Below, piece by piece: positions 17,282 through 26,200 of a stretch of 35,297 nucleotides of DNA; the first letter of the stretch is position 1, and each line of letters starts with the position of its first letter. This DNA is from Dyella silvatica. Its GTDB lineage: Bacteria; Pseudomonadota; Gammaproteobacteria; Xanthomonadales; Rhodanobacteraceae. A program made the position numbers and the translations under genes. The notes under the pieces are model-generated. The model searched no databases, was not told the DNA's origin, and saw only the letters and a list, made by a program, of their open reading frames with translations. Location: assembly GCF_026283955.1 (NCBI RefSeq), contig NZ_JAPDPE010000048.1, positions 1 to 35,297 of the forward strand. The letters are read 5' to 3'.

Positions 17282-20200
17282 ATGTCGGACGTATCTCTTC
17301 ACGCCGCAAGTGCAACCCCAGCCCATGGCAGCATACGGCCGAGCCGGACGCATCTATTGCGCCGCCACGCCCTGTGGGCCGCACTGACCGTCGCCTGCGG
17401 TCTGCCCAGCGTCTATGCGCAGAGCGCGCCGCCGGTGCACGTCGATGGCAGTACGAATACCGCGGTCATCCAGGCCGCCAACGGGGTGCCGGTAGTCAAT
17501 ATCGCGGCACCCAATCAAGCGGGTTTGTCGCATAACCGCTACCAGCAATTCGACGTCAACAGCCAGGGCCTGATCCTCAACAACAGCGGTGCGATCACCA
17601 GTACCAAGCTGGCGGGCTTCATCTACGGCAACACCAACTTGCCGAACGACACCTCGGCGCGACTCATCCTCAACGAAGTCACCTCGACCCTGCCCAGTCA
17701 GCTCAACGGCATGATCGAGGTGGCCGGGCGTGCGGCTGATGTCATCATCGCCAACCCCAACGGCATCGCGGTGAACGGCGGCGGCTTTATCAACGCGCCG
17801 CACAGCGTGCTCACCACCGGTACGCCGGTGATCGGCGCCGATGGCGCACTCAGCGGCTTTCGTGTCACCGGTGGCCGCATTTCGATCGACGGACAGCTCG
17901 ACGCCAGCAGCATCGATCGGGTCGATCTGATCGCGCGCGCGGTGGCCGTCAATGCCGGCATCTGGGCCAACCAGCTCAACGTCGTCACTGGAGCCAACCA
18001 GGTGGATGCCGCCACGCTGGCGACGCAAAAGCTGAGCAATAGCGGTGCGACTCCCGCAGTGGCGCTGGACGTTTCCGCACTGGGCGGCATGTATGCCGGA
18101 GTGATCCGACTGGTCGGTACCGAGGCTGGCCTCGGCGTCAACAACCAGGGCCAGATCGCCGCAAAAAGCGGCGACTTGTCGCTCACCAACGCCGGCCAAA
18201 TTGTTCTGGGTGGCAAGACCAGCGCCAGCGGCAACGTCACCGTCCAGTCCGCTCAATCGCTATCGAGCAGCGGCACGCTGGCAGCAGGTGGCGGCCTGAA
18301 TGTGGGCGCCAGCGACATCAGTCACAGCGGTGTGCTGTACAGCGGCGGCAGCATGAATCTGGTCGCGGCCAGCGGTGCCTTGAGCAATAGTGGGCAGATC
18401 CAGTCTCAAGGCGCGCTGACGCTACAGGCGAACGGCGCCGTGACCAATACCGCTAGCGGCATGGTGTTGACAGGTAACGCGATCAATCTCAGCGCCGGGT
18501 CGCTGGATAACGCTGGCAAGCTCGAAGCTGCGCAAGGCGTCCATCTGCAAGTGAGCAGCGGCGCCCGCAACAGCGGTAGCGTGCTCGCCGATCAGGGTGA
18601 CCTCGCCCTGCAAGCCGATACGCTCGACAACACCGGCACCTTGAGCGCCAGCGGTGACACCGCACTGACAGCAGTCACTTCGCTTAACACACAAGGCAGT
18701 GTGCTTAGCGGTGGCGCGTTGACCTTGACCGCACCGTCACTCACCACCGCCGGCACCGTGCAAGCCGGACAAAGCCTAAGCATCAACGGCGGCAGCCTTG
18801 GCAACAGCGGCAAGCTGTATGCGCTGGTTGGCGACGCGGCCATCCACCTGAGCGGCGTTTTCAACAACGCCAGTCAGGGCGATCTGTACGCCGGCAACAA
18901 CCTCGGCATCAGCGCGGCCTCGCTGATCAATGCCGGTCGCATGGAGGCCAAACAGGCCGCCAACATCACTCTAAGCGGTGCACTCAGCAATAGCGGCCAT
19001 CTGCAGGCGGACCAGACCGATGTGCTGCTCAGCGCCAATGCCCTGGATAACAGCGGCGTCATCAGCGCGCAGCGCCTTCTGCAATGGCAGGTCGTCAGTA
19101 CTGCCAGCAACAGCGGCACCCTGATCAGCGGGCAGGCGAGCCATTTGTCGGCCCAGCGCTTCGACAACAGCGTTGGTGGCCAGCTGCAAAGCGGTTCGGA
19201 TCTGACGCTGTCGGCGGTCACCCTCAACAACGCCGGCAACCTGCACGCCAAGGGCAATGCCAGCGTCAGCGGTACAGATCTGAGCAATGCCGTCGGCGCA
19301 CAGCTGCTTGCCGATGGCACGCTTACCGTCAACAACACCGGCGCCATCGAGAATGCCGGTGTGATGCAGGCCGGTAGCGATCTCACGCTGGCGAACGCCG
19401 CGTCGTTCAACAATGCACAGAACGCCACGGTATATGCGGGCCAAAATCTGAATCTCGTGCTCACGCAAGCGCTCACCAATGCCGGGACGTTTTACGCCGC
19501 GCATATGGTCAGCCTGGCGGCGGGCAACGTCGGCAATAGTGGCATTCTGCGCAGCGGCGGTGGCTTGAGCTTGAACACCACTGGCGATGTCAACAGCAGT
19601 GGTGCCATCCAGGCGCAGCAGCAGTTGAGCCTGACCAGCGGCGGCAGCTTCACCAACAGCGGCAAGCTGTACGCCGTCGATAGTGGCTTGACCATCCGCA
19701 GCGGTGGCGCCTTTGTCTCGAAGGCTGGCGGCGATATTTATAGCGGACAGAACATCACCTTCCATGGTGGCAGTTTCGCCAACGCCGGTCTGCTCGAAGC
19801 GAAACAAGCCATCAGCCTGGGCGTCCAGGGCGATGTCGGCAATAGCGGCAGCATCCAGGCCGATAGCGGCGATCTCGCTCTCAGTGGCGCCACCCTGAAC
19901 AACCAGGGCACGCTTAGCGCGACCGGCAACACCCAGCTCAATGGCAGCACCAGCGTGAGCAACGCCGGTCGTATCGTGACCGGTCAGGCACTGACCATCG
20001 CCAGTGCCAGCCTAAGCAACAGCGGGCAAACCCAAAGCGGTACCAGCACCGCGCTGCAAACCGCCAACCTGGATAACCGTGGCCGGATCCAGGCCGGCAG
20101 CACGTTGACGCTTAGCGGCAATCGCACCCTGACCAATGCCAGTGGCGGCCAGTTGCTTGCTACCGGCGATCTCAACAGCGATACCGCGGTGCAACTCAGC

Positions 20201-23200
20201 AATGCAGGCGTGATCCAGGCGGGCGGCAAGCTGGGTTTGCAGGGTACCGGCGCGATCGACAATCAGGCCGGCGGTACGCTTTACGCTACCGGCCAAACGC
20301 AGATCGAGCTCGGTGGCGCGTTGAATAACGCCGGTACGGTATATGCCGGCCAGGGCCTGCAACTGGACACCAACGGCTTGAGTAACAGCGGTAGCCTGCG
20401 CAGCGGCACGACACTCAATGTCAGCGTGCAAGGTAACGCCAGCAATAGCGGCAGCGCCTATGCCATGGGCGCCGCCATCTGGAACGTAACCAGCGCACTC
20501 GCCAACACGGGTGTGCTCGCAGCAGCGGGCACCACCACCGTTACCGCGAACAGCCTCAGTGGTGCGGGTACGCTGGCGGCAGGTTTGCAAAGCGATGGCA
20601 GTCTGGGAGCTGCTGGTGCGCTGGCTGTTACCACCAGCGGCGCGCTCGCCTCCAACGGCCGCGCACTGGCTGGTGGCGATATCCGTTTCAGCGGCAGCAG
20701 CCTCGATCTGTCCAACAGCCAGACACGGGCTGGCGGCGACGCCATACTCATGGCCACCCAGGGCGATGTGTCGAACCAGGGCGGCGATATCGCGGCCAAT
20801 GGAACACTTGCGATCACCACGCCGGGCGCCTTCATCAACGGCGGCAGCAATGCGGTGCAAGGCGGCAAGCTCAGCGCCAGCGTGCTGAGCCTGCATGCGG
20901 CGAGTGTGATGAATCGCTACGGCAGCATCAGTCAAAGCGGCAACCGCGATATCGCGCTGAGCCTGACCGGTGCCCTCGATAACGCCTACGGCAAGTTCGC
21001 CAGCAATGCGGGCAATATCAGCATCAGCGCGGCCTCGCTGGATAACACCGGTGGCACGCTGCAACACGCAGGCAGTGGCAACCTCAGCCTGACCACGGCG
21101 GGCGATCTCAGCAATAACAGCGGCCAGATCGTTGGCAATGGTGCATTGACCTTGCAAGCGGGCGGCACGCTAAGCAATGCCGGTGGCAACATCGGTGTAG
21201 CGAACGAGGCCTCGGTTCATGCGGCGGCCATGGTCAACAACAGCGGTACGCTGGCGGCACGCCATATCGGCCTCAACGTCGATCAAGCGCTGAGCAATAA
21301 CGGCGGCACCATGCAAGCCAGCGGCGGCCTTACCGTCACGGCCAACACGCTGGACAACACCGGCGGTTTTCTCAAGAGCACTAGCGCGCAAGCTGTCGGG
21401 GTGACGACCACCGGCGCGCTGACCAATGGCAGCGGTGGCTTCATTGGCGGCAATGGGGTGGTGGCGGTACAAGCAGGTAGCCTCACCAATGCCGGACAGA
21501 TCTACGCCGGCAGCTCGCTGACCGCGACCTCGCAAAACGCGCTCAACAACAACGGTGGTGCATTACAGGCCTTGTCCTGGTTGAACGTAAATAGCGCAGG
21601 AGCCTTAAGCAATCGCAGCGGCCGTATCGAAGCGGGCGCGGGTGATGGCAACGCCACCCTTACCGTCAACGCAGCAAGCCTCGATAACGCCGGCGGCCGT
21701 CTTGCCAATGCGGGCGGCGGTGTCAGCACGGTTAACGCAGGCAGTGGCGTGACCAACCAGGGCGGCACCTTGGGCGGGCAGGGCGATCTCAACCTCAGCG
21801 CCAACAGCCTGGATAACAGCCAGGGCGGTCACGTGGTGGCCGGGCAAAACCTCAACTTCACCCTCAACGGCATGAGCAATGTCGGCGGCACGACCTATGC
21901 CGCCAACAATCTCGGCTGGAGCAACGGCGGTGCTTGGCTAGCCAATGCCAGCGGTGCGCTGAGTGCCGGTGGGCAGCTGGGCCTTAGCCTGCAAAACATC
22001 GACAACAACGGCGGCGATCTTGCCGCTGGCAGCAACCTCAATCTCAACCTCGCCAGCTTTAGCGGCGTGGGCCGCACCGTGGCCGGACAAGACCTTACCC
22101 TTAGCGTGGGTGGCGACTACACCAATGCAACCGGCAATACGCTGAAAGCCAATCGCGACTTCACCTTCAACATCGCCGGTAATTTCTACAACCCCGCTGG
22201 CGCTACCTTGCAATCGGTGCGCAACCTCACCGTTAACGCCGCCAATATCGATAATGCGGCCAGCGCTTATATCAACAGCAACGGCACCACCCTCAATGCC
22301 CGTGGCAACCTCAGCAACGAGGGGCGCATTGAAGGCGATGCGATAACACTGAATGCCGTGAACCTAAGCAACACCGGCAATATTATCGGCGGTGCGATTG
22401 CGGCAACCGCCAGTACGCTGACCAACGGTGCCGACCTGGGAGCGGCAGCTGACAACGCGGCCTATCAAAGCGCCATGATTGCCGCTACCCGCAGCATCGA
22501 TTTGTTTGTCAGCGGCACCCTGCTCAACCGCGACGCGACCATTTTCACCCTCGGCAATTTGCGTATCGGTGCCGACGCCAACGGCAATCGCAGCGGCGCC
22601 GTGATCAACCAATCCGGCGATATCGAAGCCGATGGCAACGTCACCCTTGCGGCCAATAGCTTTACCAATCAGCGGCGTGTGTTCGAGACCGGCACTTATC
22701 AGCTCAGCGCCGACGAGGTGCTGCAGAACACCTTCACCGGCGCCTCGGTAGTGCGCTATCGCTATGACGATCCCAACCCCTTGCATCACCCGCCGTATGT
22801 CGATGCCAGTCAGGTGATCGGCGCGCAAGAGCTGGCGCTTTCCGAAAGCTGGTGCGCCAACCGCGGCGAACCGGGCAGCGATGGCGCATGGTGTAACGGC
22901 AATCAGCAGCCGGGACATAACTCGCACGATCTTTATCACTACGATTTTCAGGCAATCAACACCGACAAGCTGATATCGGTCGAGCGGCTTAAGCGTGCCA
23001 GTGCGGAAGGCCGGCTGCTCGCCGGTGGCGACATCACCTTGTCCGGCTCGGTGTTGAACGACAAATCCACCGTGGCTGCTGGTCGCAACCTCACCATCAA
23101 CGGCGCAGACAGTGCCGGCAACACCGCCGTGCAAAACATCGCATGGGCGCCGACCGGCACCGTGCAACGCCACACCGATTATCAAGTCGGCATCTCCCAC

Positions 23201-26200
23201 CTGGCCTATGACGGTGGCCGTCACTGGGCCTGGTGGCGCTATGAGACCTGGAACACCGGCGATACCTCCATACCGTTGGGCCTGGGCGCCGGCCAGGTGC
23301 CTGCGTGGGTCAATGTCGCACTTGGCAATAGCCTCGGCGCGGTGATGAGCGCAGGCAACACCGTCAACATCACCGCGCAAACGATCAGCAGCAGCGTGGT
23401 CGGAGCCGACGGCCAGCCCGTGCGCAATGCCATTGGTCTGGGCGCGAATGGTGGTGGTCAATCGATCAGCGGTAATGGTGTCGGTCCGGTGGGTAGCGTG
23501 GCGGGTCATGCCGGTGCTGTCGCAGGCACGGCACTGGGCGAGGCGCCTGGCGCCAGCAGTGGCGGCTCACTCAGCCTTGCATCAGGCCGCTATGGCGTAA
23601 CCGCCGGCGCGCTGGCGCCAAGCACCACGGTGGGCGCCACGCCGGGTGTGGGTCAGGCGGTATCCGCCCTGGCGGGCCCCAACCCCACGGTGAATCTGCC
23701 GCAGTCCGGCTTGTACACCGTCAACAATCAGCCTGGCAGCAAATACCTGGTCGAAACCGATCCGCGGTTTGCGCAATACACCGCGTTTACCAGCAGTGAC
23801 TACATGATGAGCAAGCTGGGCTTCGACCCTAGCAACATCCGTAAACGCCTGGGTGATGGCTTCTACGAACAGCGCAGCGTGCTCGACCAGATCGCCTCGC
23901 TGACCGGGCGGCGCTTTCTCAACGACAACACCAATGCCATGGCTCAGTACCGCGACCTGATGGACGCCGGTGCACAGGCCGCCGGTGCCTTCCAGCTCAG
24001 CGTGGGTGTGGCGCTTACCTCCGCACAAATGGCCCACCTCACTCAGGACATCGTGTGGATGGTCAACGCCACCGTGGACGGCCAAACCGTGCTGGTGCCG
24101 GTCGTGTATCTGTCCGAGGCACACGCCAGGGAGATGGCCGCCAATGGCGCCACCATCGCCGGTAAAAACGTCATCCTCACCGCCACCGGCGACCTCACCA
24201 ACAGCGGCACCATCAAGGCCAGCGACAGCGCCCAGCTCACCGCCGCCAACCTGCTCAACAGCGGCAACATCAGCGCCGGCAATAACCTCAGTGTCACCGC
24301 CGCGCAGAACATTCTCAATGGCGGCACGATCAACGCCGGTGGCAATGTCAGCCTGGTTGCCGGTAACGATGTGCGCAGCGGGCTCGATGCCGCCGTGGCG
24401 CTTGGCGCGGTCAATTTGACTAATCTGGGCGCGCCGGTAAGCACCGTCGCCGGTGGCCTGGACATGGCGCAGCCCGGCAGCATAAGCACTGGCGGTAGCC
24501 TGGCTATCAATGCAGGCCGGGATCTCACACTCAGTGCCGCCCCAGTCAGTGCGGGCGGCAACCTCAGTCTAGCCGCGGGCCGTGATCTCAGCGCCGCGGC
24601 CGTGGCTATCAGCGCGGGCAAAGATGCCCAGCTTTTGGCGGGCCGTGACCTAAGCCTCAATGCCTTGGGCCATACCACTGCCAGCATGCAAGCGCAGGGT
24701 TCGCAAAACACCCGCAGCGAAAGCACCACCCATACAGTAAGCACCATCAACACCGGCGGCTCGTTGCTAGTGGCCGCCGGCCGCGACCTGACCAGTCAAG
24801 GCGCCCAACTCAAGGCAGGCGATCAACTCGCCCTCAGTGCGGGTCGCGACGCCAGCCTCAACGCCGTCACCGATGTGCAATCTAAACAAACCGAGAGCGC
24901 GCAAGGTCACACTGTCGTACAGACCAGCCAGCGCGATGAAAGCCTGCGTGGCAGCAACCTCAGTGCAGCCAATGGCGTCAGCGTGACCGCCACCCGCGAT
25001 CTCGCTGCAACGGCGGTAGCGATCGCCACCACCCAAGGTGGCCCAGGCGAAAAGGGCAACGTCATACTCGGCGCAGGCCGCGACCTGACCCTTAATGCCG
25101 GTCAGGAAAACCACGACAGCAGCCGCGATACCATCACCAAGAAAAGCGGCTTTCTCTCCAGCAGCAAAACCACCACCCACGACGCCACCCATGACGAGTA
25201 CGTCATCGGCAGCAAGCTCAACGGCAACAACGTGGTGCTGAGCGCGGGACATGACCTGACCGCGCAGGCGGCGCAGGTGACGACGCCGCAAGGCACCACC
25301 CAAGGTGGCCTAGTTGCCTTGTCGGCGGGGCATGATGTGAATCTGACCGATGCCCACGATGTACACAGCGAAGAACACGACAGAAAAACCACATCGAGCA
25401 GCGTTTTCAGCACCAGTGCGTTGCGCTTCGGCTCGGTCGATCCACAAAAGCGCAGTCGCGATGACAATCGCAGCCTCACCCAAACCACCAGTGTAGGCAC
25501 CCTGCTCAGCGGCGATACCGTCACCGTGGCCGCAGGGCATGATTTGAACGCCACCGCCGCGCAAGTGGCCGCCACCCGTGACGTCGTGCTTGCCGCCGGC
25601 AACGATCTCAACCTTAAGGCGGGCGAGAACACCTACACCGAAACCCAGGGCACCAAGACCAGCCACACCGGCTTGATGAACAACGGCGGCCTCAGCGTCT
25701 TGATCGGCAACCGCACCCAGGAAACCACCAGCACCGTCAACGACACCAGCTATACCGGCAGTATGGTCGGCAGCACCAACGGCAAGGTGACGCTAAGTGC
25801 CGGCAACAACGTACACATCACCGGCAGCGATGTGATCAGCCAGACCGGCACCGCCATCGTCGGCAAAAACGTCACCATCGATGCCGCCGTCGGCACCACC
25901 GATACCCGTCAGACCCAGAAGATGAGTCAGGGCGGTATCAATGTGGGGATTGGCGGTGTGCTTGCCGAGGCGGCACAAGGCGTTTACGGCTCGGTGAAGC
26001 GTGGTAGCGAAGTCAAAGACGATCGCCTGAAAGCGCTGTATGCCGCGCAGGCGGCATACCAGGCGAGCGATGGGATGAAGGCATATAACGGTGGTGCGGC
26101 CACTGCGAGTAAAAACGGCGGTGACGGTGGCATCAACCTGCAAGTCGGCATTGGCGGAAGCAGCGCGAGTAGTCAAACCACGACGCACGACGAAACCGCT

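Noticed and set aside
18200-22640. Tandem DNA repeats as a CRISPR or satellite array
   Set aside because: The repeats are imperfect, lie in frame and encode the FHA beta-helix motif, so they are protein repeats.
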